Shown piece after piece: positions 1 to 4,763 of a stretch of 6,287 bases of DNA; position 1 is the first letter of the stretch; every line of letters begins with the position of its first letter. This DNA comes from an uncultured archaeon. Its GTDB lineage: Archaea > Aenigmatarchaeota > Aenigmatarchaeia > GW2011-AR5. Location: NCBI GenBank assembly GCA_903825675.1, contig CAIKBN010000035.1:1-6287 (forward strand), given 5' to 3'. Below the pieces are notes generated by a model, which made no database searches, was not told the origin of the DNA, and saw nothing but the letters and a program-made list of their open reading frames with translations. The position numbers and the translations under genes are program-made.

Positions 1-111
1 CCCCCAGGTGCTTCAGTTCATTCTTCCTTCAGTTTTAGGTAATTCCTGATTCCCCTTATTAAATAATATTATTTTTATGTTTCTTTTATGGATGCGCTTT
101 TCGATCCACAT

Positions 112-130
112 TGACGCACAAGGTGCGTCA
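112..130. repeat. Palindromic hairpin, copy 1 (TGACGCAC-AAG-GTGCGTCA)
   Basis: A perfect 8-bp inverted repeat with a 3-base loop, about 30 bases beyond the 3' end of the tRNA-Ser gene. The same stem (GACGCAC/GTGCGTC) with different loops recurs at 340-360 and 4826-4843. Copies 1 and 2 also share an 11-base direct repeat (AAGGTGCGTCA at 120-130 and 350-360), so the tRNA gene is bracketed by it. No T-run follows on either strand, so it is not a classical intrinsic terminator. Its function is unknown. Confidence 0.8.
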
Positions 131-139
131 TTTCGTTCG

Positions 140-153
140 TGAAAGAAAAGGGC
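140..153 (-). terminator. T-rich terminator-like tract behind tRNA-Ser
   Basis: On the minus strand a CCCTTTTCTTTC tract lies 7-20 bases after the discriminator base of the tRNA. Archaeal RNA polymerase commonly terminates at short T-runs without a hairpin, so this is a reasonable 3' end for the pre-tRNA. The hairpin at 112-130 lies just beyond and may reinforce it. Placement is inferred from sequence alone. Confidence 0.35.
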
Positions 154-190
154 ATAAAGCGCCGAGAGCAGGATTCGAACCTGCGCGAGC

Positions 191-224
191 TTCATCGCAA
201 AGACAAGCTAAGGCTTGTCAAACT
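191..224 (-). other. tRNA-Ser intron in the variable arm
   Basis: 34-base intron at a non-canonical site. On the minus strand the junctions form a canonical bulge-helix-bulge: exon helix GAG/CTC, central 4-bp helix CATC/GATG, 3-base bulges ACA and AAG, then an inner G-C and T-G pair, a TT/TT internal loop and a perfect 7-bp hairpin GACAAGC-CTTA-GCTTGTC. Cleavage after the second base of each bulge gives a variable arm with a clean 4-bp stem and 5-base loop, which strongly supports the call. The archaeal splicing endonuclease EndA would remove it. It is too short to encode anything. Confidence 0.85.
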
Positions 225-240
225 GTGATGCTCACATGCT

Positions 241-289
241 CATTGTAGCCTTTTTTGATCAAACTTTTTATAAAAGTTTGAAAGGGCTG
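241..289 (-). other. tRNA-Ser anticodon-loop intron (37/38)
   Basis: 49-base intron at the canonical archaeal site, one base 3' of the anticodon. It folds into AGCC/GGCT at its base, then TTT/AAA, then a 9-bp hairpin CAAACTTTT-ATA-AAAAGTTTG. The central helix of the bulge-helix-bulge, anticodon-loop CTGG against intron ACAA, has only two Watson-Crick pairs (T33-A, G34-C), so this is a relaxed junction. Removal restores a perfect anticodon stem and a standard seven-base loop, which fixes the boundaries. Confidence 0.8.
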
Positions 290-339
290 TTCCAGGCATG
301 CGCGTTAGGCCACTCCGCCATCTCGGCAATACCCGAATA

Positions 340-360
340 GACGCACCTAAAGGTGCGTCA
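340..360. repeat. Palindromic hairpin, copy 2 (GACGCACCT-AA-AGGTGCGTC)
   Basis: A perfect 9-bp inverted repeat 12 bases upstream of the tRNA-Ser 5' end. On the plus strand it is followed by a run of six T (362-367), so in that direction it looks like a hairpin-plus-T terminator, although no plus-strand gene precedes it in the window. On the minus strand it would lie in the 5' leader of the pre-tRNA. It shares its stem with the copies at 112-130 and 4826-4843. Confidence 0.8.
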
Positions 361-459
361 GTTTTTTCAAACCTACGGTTTCTCTCATTCTTATCAACTT
401 CCTCTCCTCTTTAAAGATATTATTTAAAAGGTTTGATCCAAAATTTAAATAGGTTAGAA
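361..459 (-). other. Leader region between trm112 and tRNA-Ser, with a possible mini-ORF
   Basis: No established gene. On the minus strand there are two TATA-like boxes (about 440-452 and 420-429), then a strong purine-rich ribosome-binding-like stretch AGAGGAGAGG (401-410). A very short frame follows, TTG at 397 or ATG at 388, ending at TAG 347-349 inside the copy-2 hairpin (17 or 14 codons). It could be the pre-tRNA leader, an untranslated remnant, or a tiny leader peptide. The sequence alone cannot decide. Confidence 0.3.
420..429 (-). promoter_or_regulatory. TATA-like box upstream of tRNA-Ser
   Basis: Minus-strand TTTTAAATAA preceded by a CAAACC element that could act as BRE. With the usual 25-27 base spacing, transcription would begin near 398, giving a leader of about 70 bases that includes the copy-2 hairpin. 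A second AT box at about 440-452 is an alternative. No TATA-like sequence lies at the distance expected for a leader-free tRNA transcript, which is why I favour a leader here. Confidence 0.35.
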
Positions 460-624
460 TCAGAATTTTTTTGCCTCATATATAAGCATATTGGGAATAT
501 CGCCTATTATGCCATACTTTAGCCTGCATTTATTGCAGATGAGCTTGCCGGCTTTTTTATCATATTTTATGCTGCCTTTGCATTTGGGGCATGCAAGAAC
601 ATCCAGTAGATCTTTGGAGAGCAT
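460..624 (-). CDS. trm112: Trm112-like / UPF0434 zinc-ribbon protein, 54 aa
   Basis: A complete small gene from ATG 622-624 to TGA 460-462. The protein starts MLSKDLLDVLACPKCKGSI and ends with a GIIGDIPNMLIYEAKK segment. The first cysteine pair is C12/C15 (CPKC) and the second C30/C33 (CNKC), and the family hallmark 'GIPxML'-like sequence appears as GDIPNML. This is the Trm112p/UPF0434 (YcaR-like) fold, normally 55-70 residues. In archaea and eukaryotes Trm112 is the small activating subunit of SAM-dependent methyltransferases acting on tRNA (Trm11, Trm9 types) and on release factor eRF1/aRF1 (Mtq2 type). Both zinc pairs are present, although some members lack them. It lies 30 bases after purH and just before the tRNA-Ser gene. 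The family call is firm; the methyltransferase partners are inference. Confidence 0.85.
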   Translation of the reverse strand: MLSKDLLDVLACPKCKGSIKYDKKAGKLICNKCRLKYGIIGDIPNMLIYEAKKF

Positions 625-645
625 AATTATAATGACGATAAAAAG

Positions 646-654
646 CTTAAGAAA
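646..654 (-). promoter_or_regulatory. Possible TATA box for trm112
   Basis: Minus-strand TTTCTTAAG is centred 26 bases upstream of the trm112 ATG, the spacing expected for a leaderless transcript and similar to the purO promoter (TTTTTAAG, same distance). It abuts the purH stop codon. It is a weak match, and trm112 could equally be co-transcribed with purO-purH. Confidence 0.3.
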
Positions 655-1770
655 TTAGTGATGGGAAAAGAACCTTAGTTGCCCTGGCAGATCAACAAAA
701 GCCATGCCATATTCATTTGCTTTTGCCACTACTTTGTTAAAATTTTCTCCTCCGTGTGGAGCAAGTACTGCTGTGATGCCTAGGCTATGAGCAAGTTCGA
801 TTGAATCTGTTTGCGGGAAGAACCCGTCACTTATCAAAGAAGAGCCAGGTATACTATAATCAGCAACTCTTTTCAGGCCATTTTTCCTTGCGAACGCTTC
901 GGCGTCTCTATTTAGGGATGCAGCGATTGCTATACATGAAACTCTGTCTCTTTGACCTGTACCTATACCGGTAGTATAGCCGTTTTTAACAAGACGTATA
1001 GAATTTGATCTAAGTCTTATACGATACCCTGTCAAAAGGTCTCTTAACTCGTTTCCAGTAGGCTGTCTTTCTGAGACAACGTACCTTTTTAGTTCTTCAG
1101 TAGTCCCTATAGGTGTTAGAAGGGGATCGTATCTCATTAAGGTGCCATCTGGTTCTGACTTGTAACGAGGTCCAGAAGGGTCTCCTGTAAATCTGGGAAT
1201 AGCCATGAATTTTTCTGGGTTGTATTCAAATATTCTTATACTGCCTTTGAAACTATCCACTACACCTTCTTCATATCCTGGAGCGACCAAAACTTCTGTA
1301 AACAACTCCCTTATAGCTTCTGCTGTATCTTTGTCAATAGGCGTATTAAATACGTCTGCACCACCAAATGCTGCTTTTCGATCAGCATCACAAGCCTTTT
1401 CATATGTATCTACCAATGGTTTTTTTTCATACTGTGTTGCAAAGCCGCTTGGGTTTTCATGTTTCATAATTGCAACAGTTGGGGCATCGAAGAAGCCTAC
1501 AGAAACTGTTGCATAGATAATGTCTTCCATGTTGGTTAAGGATGGACCCTGTTTGCCTGTTTTAAGTTCTCGTAAGGTTCCTAAAAAGGTATCATGACCA
1601 TATTGTGCAGCTGTTTGTGAAGGATTATCTGCGTATCTAAGATCTTGTACTTTTCCAAAATAGCTCTGTACTACTCTGCCATCATTATATAGTTCTACTA
1701 TCAGTATACCATCAGGATGATCTCCTACATTCTTTGTTTTTAATGGATCAGGTATTTTTTCGCTGGTCAA
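655..1770 (-). CDS. purH: Stand-alone AICAR transformylase (PurH C-terminal domain type)
   Basis: Transfers a formyl group from 10-formyl-tetrahydrofolate to AICAR, giving FAICAR, the penultimate step of IMP synthesis in the cytoplasm. The protein has only the transformylase domain; the N-terminal IMP cyclohydrolase domain of bifunctional PurH is absent and is replaced by the neighbouring PurO. Visible family motifs in order: LRYADNPSQ (44-52, normally LRYGENPHQ), the catalytic pair K103-H104 in KHENPSG, AFGG (134-137), RSNSI (254-258, whose N256 aligns with the catalytic asparagine of ATIC), GIGTGQRDR (268-276), SDGFFPQTDSIE (314-325), and a terminal RFFSHH like the usual RHFRH end. The 371-residue length suits the single domain. 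Start: TTG at 1770, sharing TTGA with the purO stop, with GAGAGG (1779-1784) eight bases upstream; there is no ATG before the conserved region. Translational coupling to purO is likely. Confidence 0.88.
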   Translation of the reverse strand: MTSEKIPDPLKTKNVGDHPDGILIVELYNDGRVVQSYFGKVQDLRYADNPSQTAAQYGHDTFLGTLRELKTGKQGPSLTNMEDIIYATVSVGFFDAPTVAIMKHENPSGFATQYEKKPLVDTYEKACDADRKAAFGGADVFNTPIDKDTAEAIRELFTEVLVAPGYEEGVVDSFKGSIRIFEYNPEKFMAIPRFTGDPSGPRYKSEPDGTLMRYDPLLTPIGTTEELKRYVVSERQPTGNELRDLLTGYRIRLRSNSIRLVKNGYTTGIGTGQRDRVSCIAIAASLNRDAEAFARKNGLKRVADYSIPGSSLISDGFFPQTDSIELAHSLGITAVLAPHGGENFNKVVAKANEYGMAFVDLPGQLRFFSHH

Positions 1771-2564
1771 TCTAATCGCCTCTCGCCATGTATACTTTTT
1801 ATGCCAAATTCCCAGTTATTTCCTCCGCAACTAACAAAATTGATCCCGCTTATTGTACCTGCAACAAAGCGTTGGTCACATGATTCAAACAAATATCTGG
1901 CCAGGATTTCTGGTGTTAAGACGCCGTCAACAAAAGGAAGTTTTACAGTTGGTATTTTCTCCGGTGTGAAAAGATCAAGCTCGAATGGCAGCGGCACTCC
2001 TTTTTCGTTCTCTTTTCCATTGTATGTGGATACAAAAACTAGCTCTTCTGTCTTAGGTTCTACTTGAATAGCCTTAGTTATCCACGGTTCTCTTTTACCT
2101 ACTTCAACAGGTCTAACTATACCTAAATAATAATCAGGGTTAATATGTCCATTATATGAAATTACTCCTGCTATTCTTGGGGTGTTAACAGGTGTCCCAT
2201 CTTTTAATTTGTCATCTTCTGGGCCAAGCTTGTCTAAGATGTCTCTCAGAATAGCTTCTGTATGTCTATCTGAATTCATATATGCATTAAAAATATTTTC
2301 TGTGTGATAGCCGTTACTAACAATCAGTAAACCTGTTTCTTTATCTACCATAACAGCTACATAGTGTCTGTTTGTGTCGAATGATTCATTTTTATCTAAT
2401 GGTTCTGATCTGAATTGAACAGTTCCTCTATTCTCATATCTGACAAATTCACGGTCTTTGCTCAGTTTTGATCTGCCGCCAAATTTAAAAGCAAAACCAT
2501 CAAAATTCTCATACGATATTACAAGTCCGAGAACCCTTCCTAAATAACCATCATTAAGATTCAT
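1767..2564 (-). CDS. purO: Archaeal-type IMP cyclohydrolase (PurO)
   Basis: Closes the purine ring of FAICAR to give IMP, the last step of de novo purine synthesis. It resembles the PurO family (PF07826) rather than the unrelated PurH N-terminal domain: YLGRVLG near the N-terminus, VSNGYHT in the middle, NTPRIAGVI, YLGIVRP, and VSTYNG further on. From ATG 2562-2564 it is 265 residues, longer than the roughly 200 of the characterised methanogen enzyme; the extra length is mostly in loops and a C-terminal segment after FVSTYNG. A longer frame opens at TTG 2627, but the 21 added residues do not resemble the family, and a TATA box sits exactly where a leaderless ATG-2564 transcript needs it. The pairing with the transformylase gene (4-base overlap) supports the assignment. 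The family call is inferred from motif memory; no alignment was run. Confidence 0.83.
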   Translation of the reverse strand: MNLNDGYLGRVLGLVISYENFDGFAFKFGGRSKLSKDREFVRYENRGTVQFRSEPLDKNESFDTNRHYVAVMVDKETGLLIVSNGYHTENIFNAYMNSDRHTEAILRDILDKLGPEDDKLKDGTPVNTPRIAGVISYNGHINPDYYLGIVRPVEVGKREPWITKAIQVEPKTEELVFVSTYNGKENEKGVPLPFELDLFTPEKIPTVKLPFVDGVLTPEILARYLFESCDQRFVAGTISGINFVSCGGNNWEFGIKSIHGERRLD

Positions 2565-2586
2565 TATCAATAATCTTGTATTAATG

Positions 2587-2594
2587 CTTAAAAA
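2587..2594 (-). promoter_or_regulatory. TATA box for purO-purH (leaderless)
   Basis: Minus-strand TTTTTAAG is centred about 26 bases before the purO ATG at 2564, which would place the transcription start on or next to the A of the ATG. There is no Shine-Dalgarno sequence before that ATG, consistent with a leaderless mRNA. Confidence 0.55.
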
Positions 2595-2603
2595 TCTAGT
2601 CTG

Positions 2604-2609
2604 AAAAAA
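2604..2609 (-). terminator. T-run behind cbf5
   Basis: Six T in a row on the minus strand, 35-40 bases after the cbf5 stop codon, preceded by a GCG triplet, with more T following (TTTTT at 2590-2594). This suits archaeal T-tract termination of the gins-to-cbf5 transcript just before the purO promoter. It is inferred from position. Confidence 0.35.
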
Positions 2610-2644
2610 CGCGAAATTGTAATGCAATAGTAATGCCCTTGTGG

Positions 2645-3619
2645 TTATTTCATCTTCGGATAAATGCCCTGTTTCATTATAACCTTGTCTGTTTTGGCTG
2701 CAAGGCCTTTTTTATTTAGCATGTCTTCGCTGGCCATGGCTGCTTTGGCTAAGGCGACGAGCTCTCCTTTTAGTGAAAGAATTGCGATAAGGTCATTTAC
2801 TGCTATGCCTTTCTGGATTCTGCTTATTCCGCCTGTATAAAGCGGCGAGCCATTCACTACTGCTGCTACTGCGGAATCCTTGATTATTACCTTGCCGAGA
2901 TGCTCTATTGCTGCTTCTACAGGAAGAATAAAATTGCGTATTGATTCATCGCCATTCTGCCGCCAGAATTCATAAGCATCAACTAGATCTTGTATTCGAA
3001 TTAGCATGGATTCATCGAATCTGCCAACTTTAGTCCGCCTGAGCTCTTTCATGTGAGCTCCTACGCCCAGTTCTTCACCAAGCTTGTGGCATATCAGGCG
3101 GATGTATGTTCCTGCTTGGCAGCTTACTCTGAAAAGAACATCTCTTTCTTTTTTTTCCAGTAGTTCGAAAGAATAAACTGTTCTCTTTCGCTCGATTCTT
3201 GCTACTGCTGACTTTACAGGCGGCCTCTGGGTTATAGTTCCGGTAAATTTTTTAACTGCTTTCTTTAGTTCTGCATCGCTTACGTCTTTATGCAGATGAA
3301 GAACGCCTACATATTCCTTGTCAAGATTCTGCAGCGCAGGTATAACCTTGCATGCATTTTCTAGAGTTATTGTTAGAATGCCAGTTACTTTAGGATCAAG
3401 GGTTCCTGAATGGCCTGTGCGCTTAAGACCAAGTATCTTTTTAACAGTTGCTGTAACATCATGAGAAGTCGGCCCTGACCACTTATCTAGGATCACTATA
3501 CCGTTTCTTATGAGCTCTTCTACAGGTATTGAGCCTGGGTACTGACCGAATTCAGCTGATATTTCTTCTGATTTTATCAGGAAGTCTTTCATATTAAATC
3601 TTTTTTTATCGATTATCAT
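2645..3619 (-). CDS. cbf5: Cbf5, H/ACA RNP tRNA/rRNA pseudouridine synthase
   Basis: Catalytic subunit of the archaeal H/ACA ribonucleoprotein (with Nop10, Gar1, L7Ae), which converts guide-selected uridines to pseudouridine in rRNA and can modify tRNA U55 without a guide. From ATG 3617-3619 it is 324 residues, close to the usual archaeal length. Landmarks: GIVILDKWSGPTSHD (40-54), the catalytic loop GHSGTLDPKVTG with nucleophile D75, KEYVG (101-105), QRPPVKSAV (131-139), and GTYIRLICHKLGEELG (170-185). A C-terminal PUA domain follows from about 240 (LGKVIIKDSAVAAVVNGSPL onward) to the end. The chosen ATG overlaps the upstream DUF106 stop as ATGA, the classic coupled arrangement. A longer frame to 3691 would run deep into that gene, and a later ATG (3592) is possible. 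Adjacency of cbf5 to a DUF106 gene is common in archaeal ribosomal superoperons. Confidence 0.95.
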   Translation of the reverse strand: MIIDKKRFNMKDFLIKSEEISAEFGQYPGSIPVEELIRNGIVILDKWSGPTSHDVTATVKKILGLKRTGHSGTLDPKVTGILTITLENACKVIPALQNLDKEYVGVLHLHKDVSDAELKKAVKKFTGTITQRPPVKSAVARIERKRTVYSFELLEKKERDVLFRVSCQAGTYIRLICHKLGEELGVGAHMKELRRTKVGRFDESMLIRIQDLVDAYEFWRQNGDESIRNFILPVEAAIEHLGKVIIKDSAVAAVVNGSPLYTGGISRIQKGIAVNDLIAILSLKGELVALAKAAMASEDMLNKKGLAAKTDKVIMKQGIYPKMK

Positions 3620-4329
3620 GTGCTTATCTTTAGCATTTTTCTTATAAGTATGGCAAATGGGATGGATATTAAAAAGTACCAGCCCAGCCATCCGAATTCT
3701 TTTTTGTTAACAGTAATTATGCTACTCATAGAAGGGAATACTGGCACTGGTACTGGTGTCTTGGCTATTATCCTTGAAAATTTTATTCGTTCTTGGTTGC
3801 AGAAAAATAGCATACATCCCTGTTTTTCATGCGATATTAAATATTCGTTGTTGCCTATTTTTTCTGTTATGGCTGATGTAAAGCTAAAGACCGTTAAGCC
3901 TCCTTTAGTGACATTTACTTTATCATTTTCTAAATGAATAAGATAAAGCTCATTGTCTATGGTTATATTTCCGGTGTTTTGCTCAATGGCAGCTATATGA
4001 TCAGCATAGTTAGATGAAAGTGATGGTAAAAACAGAATTACTAAAACAAATGAGACAAGCATTGGTTTCATGGTCATTCGCATGAGCTTATTTTGCCCTA
4101 TCATGGTCTCTTTCATCAATTCATTAACCCTATCTTTGTTGCCTTTTTTCTGCTCTTCTTTCATCTGTTTGTTAAGTTCTTTGACCTTTTCTTTTATTTG
4201 TTTCGACTCTTGCTGATTTACCAGGAATCTGTAGCAAAGATTAATCAGAATAAGTATTACTACTGCAAAGATGGTTACTGCCAAAACCGGCTCGAGCACA
4301 AGCAGTGGACTAAAAAGGAATTCTAACAT
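3616..4329 (-). CDS. DUF106 / EMC3-TMCO1-like membrane insertase (YidC superfamily)
   Basis: Predicted archaeal member of the Oxa1/YidC/EMC3 group, which helps insert membrane proteins. The 237 residues show the family plan: a first membrane helix at about 12-36, then a highly charged coiled-coil arm (about 38-75, rich in K/E/Q) that in relatives contacts the ribosome or substrate. After a KLMRMTMKPM lead-in a second helix follows (about 88-104), then a third helix near the end (about 213-230). Between helices 2 and 3 lies an insertion of about 105 residues, probably extracytoplasmic and beta-rich, with two cysteines (C172, C177) and a PVPVPVFP run; typical archaeal members are shorter. Start is ATG 4327-4329 with AGG seven bases upstream, formed partly by the L44e stop codon; the stop overlaps cbf5 as ATGA. 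The family call is from topology, motifs and the cbf5 neighbourhood. Confidence 0.82.
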   Translation of the reverse strand: MLEFLFSPLLVLEPVLAVTIFAVVILILINLCYRFLVNQQESKQIKEKVKELNKQMKEEQKKGNKDRVNELMKETMIGQNKLMRMTMKPMLVSFVLVILFLPSLSSNYADHIAAIEQNTGNITIDNELYLIHLENDKVNVTKGGLTVFSFTSAITEKIGNNEYLISHEKQGCMLFFCNQERIKFSRIIAKTPVPVPVFPSMSSIITVNKKEFGWLGWYFLISIPFAILIRKMLKIST

Positions 4330-4337
4330 CAAAAAAC

Positions 4338-4739
4338 CTATTTTTTATTTTCGCTTTTAGTTTCTGTTTTCTGCTCTAATTTCTTTTCTAATTTCTGTTT
4401 TTTATTTTCGCTTTTAGCTTCTGTTTTTTGCTCCGATTTCTTTTCTAATTTCTGTTCCAATTTCTTGAATTCGACTTTTTTTATGCGGAAGCCTTTGCCA
4501 ATGGAGTGCTTTTTCTTGCAAACCTTGCATAAATAGCGAAGATCTACTTTTCTGGTAGGCTTTTCCCTTCCTTTAGGGTTTTCCTTTGGGAAGGAGCCAT
4601 AGCCTTTAAGCTTTCGTAAAAATCTGCGCTGGCCCTTGCTAGTTTCTCTTCTTGGCCTTTTTTTAGCTTCTTCTACTGTATGCTCAGTGTGCTTTCTGCA
4701 GAAAGGGCAATACCGTCTCTGGATTTTCATTATTATCAT
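4338..4739 (-). CDS. rpl44e: 50S ribosomal protein L44e with repetitive charged tail
   Basis: Zinc-binding large-subunit protein found in archaea and eukaryotes (eL42), located near the E-site. The core has [14 protein letters not shown] with the first cysteine pair (C11, C14), the [16 protein letters not shown] stretch, [12 protein letters not shown], and the second pair in CKVC (C71, C74). Conserved similarity ends near residue 91, the usual full length; about 42 extra residues follow, made largely of a tandemly repeated 19-residue K/E/Q unit. Start: ATG at 4739 has AAAGGA (4745-4750) five bases upstream; ATG at 4730 gives a protein starting MKIQRRYC, which matches relatives equally well, so the first three residues are uncertain. 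The further upstream ATG-like frame reaching 4832 would translate the palindromic repeat region and is rejected. The DUF106 gene follows after 8 bases, so they are co-transcribed. Confidence 0.93.
   Translation of the reverse strand: MIIMKIQRRYCPFCRKHTEHTVEEAKKRPRRETSKGQRRFLRKLKGYGSFPKENPKGREKPTRKVDLRYLCKVCKKKHSIGKGFRIKKVEFKKLEQKLEKKSEQKTEAKSENKKQKLEKKLEQKTETKSENKK
4344..4457 (-). repeat. 57-base tandem duplication in the L44e tail
   Basis: Two directly adjacent copies of a 57-base (19-codon) unit, 4344-4400 and 4401-4457, differing at about five positions. On the protein level they read QKLEKK-x-EQKTE-x-KSENKK twice, so the reading frame is kept. Within each unit the sequence is itself built of near-repeats of lysine/glutamate/glutamine codons. 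This is a recent in-frame expansion of a disordered extension. Confidence 0.9.
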
Positions 4740-4763
4740 ATCAATCCTTTTCCTAAATTGAAT

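Larger units (their letters stand above)
1..159. other. Non-coding stretch downstream of tRNA-Ser
   Basis: I see no convincing gene here. The only open frame across it (minus strand) runs through the mature part of the tRNA gene and has no family resemblance. The stretch contains one short perfect palindrome (112-130), a T-rich tract just behind the tRNA, and a very AT-rich segment at about 55-90 that could hold a promoter for a minus-strand gene beyond the left edge. The first bases (CCCCC on the plus strand, GGGGG on the minus) might belong to a structured RNA continuing outside the window, but nothing identifies it. Confidence 0.5.
160..327 (-). tRNA. tRNA-Ser(GGA): tRNA-Ser(GGA) with two introns
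   Basis: Class II tRNA on the minus strand. The acceptor stem GCCGAGA (321-327) pairs perfectly with TCTCGGC (161-167); the discriminator is G (160), as expected for serine, and CCA is not encoded. The D-stem has three pairs plus a G13/A22 opposition, and the T-arm is GCAGG-TTCGAAT-CCTGC (168-184). The anticodon stem CATGC/GCATG (296-300 with 235-239) is perfect only if a 49-base intron (241-289) is removed after position 37, leaving loop C-T-GGA-A-A. A second, 34-base intron (191-224) interrupts the variable arm; without it the arm folds as GAGC-ATCAC-GCTC. The mature tRNA is 84 bases plus the discriminator, a normal serine length. It decodes UCC and UCU. The acceptor, arms and anticodon are seen directly; splice points are inferred from folding. 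Confidence 0.93.

Noticed and set aside
13..195. Minus-strand 60-codon frame near the left edge
   Set aside because: It overlaps the acceptor, T-arm and variable arm of the tRNA, crosses the copy-1 palindrome and resembles no family.
112..360. Integrated mobile element at the tRNA gene
   Set aside because: No integrase, no duplicated tRNA 3' end, and no cargo between the repeats except the tRNA itself; only the short hairpins are supported.
1205..1516. Plus-strand frame inside the transformylase gene
   Set aside because: Antisense shadow of a strongly conserved coding region; no promoter, and composition follows the opposite gene.
1801..2067. Plus-strand frame inside purO
   Set aside because: Antisense shadow of the PurO coding region, which carries the family motifs.
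3620..3691. Longer cbf5 start at 3691
   Set aside because: The extra 24 residues overlap the DUF106 C-terminus and lack similarity; the ATGA overlap at 3616-3619 is the expected arrangement.
3620..4326. Two plus-strand frames opposite the DUF106 gene, with hydrophobic stretches
   Set aside because: The hydrophobicity is the mirror of coiled-coil and membrane-helix codons on the other strand; both ends are framed by the ATGA overlap of the real genes.
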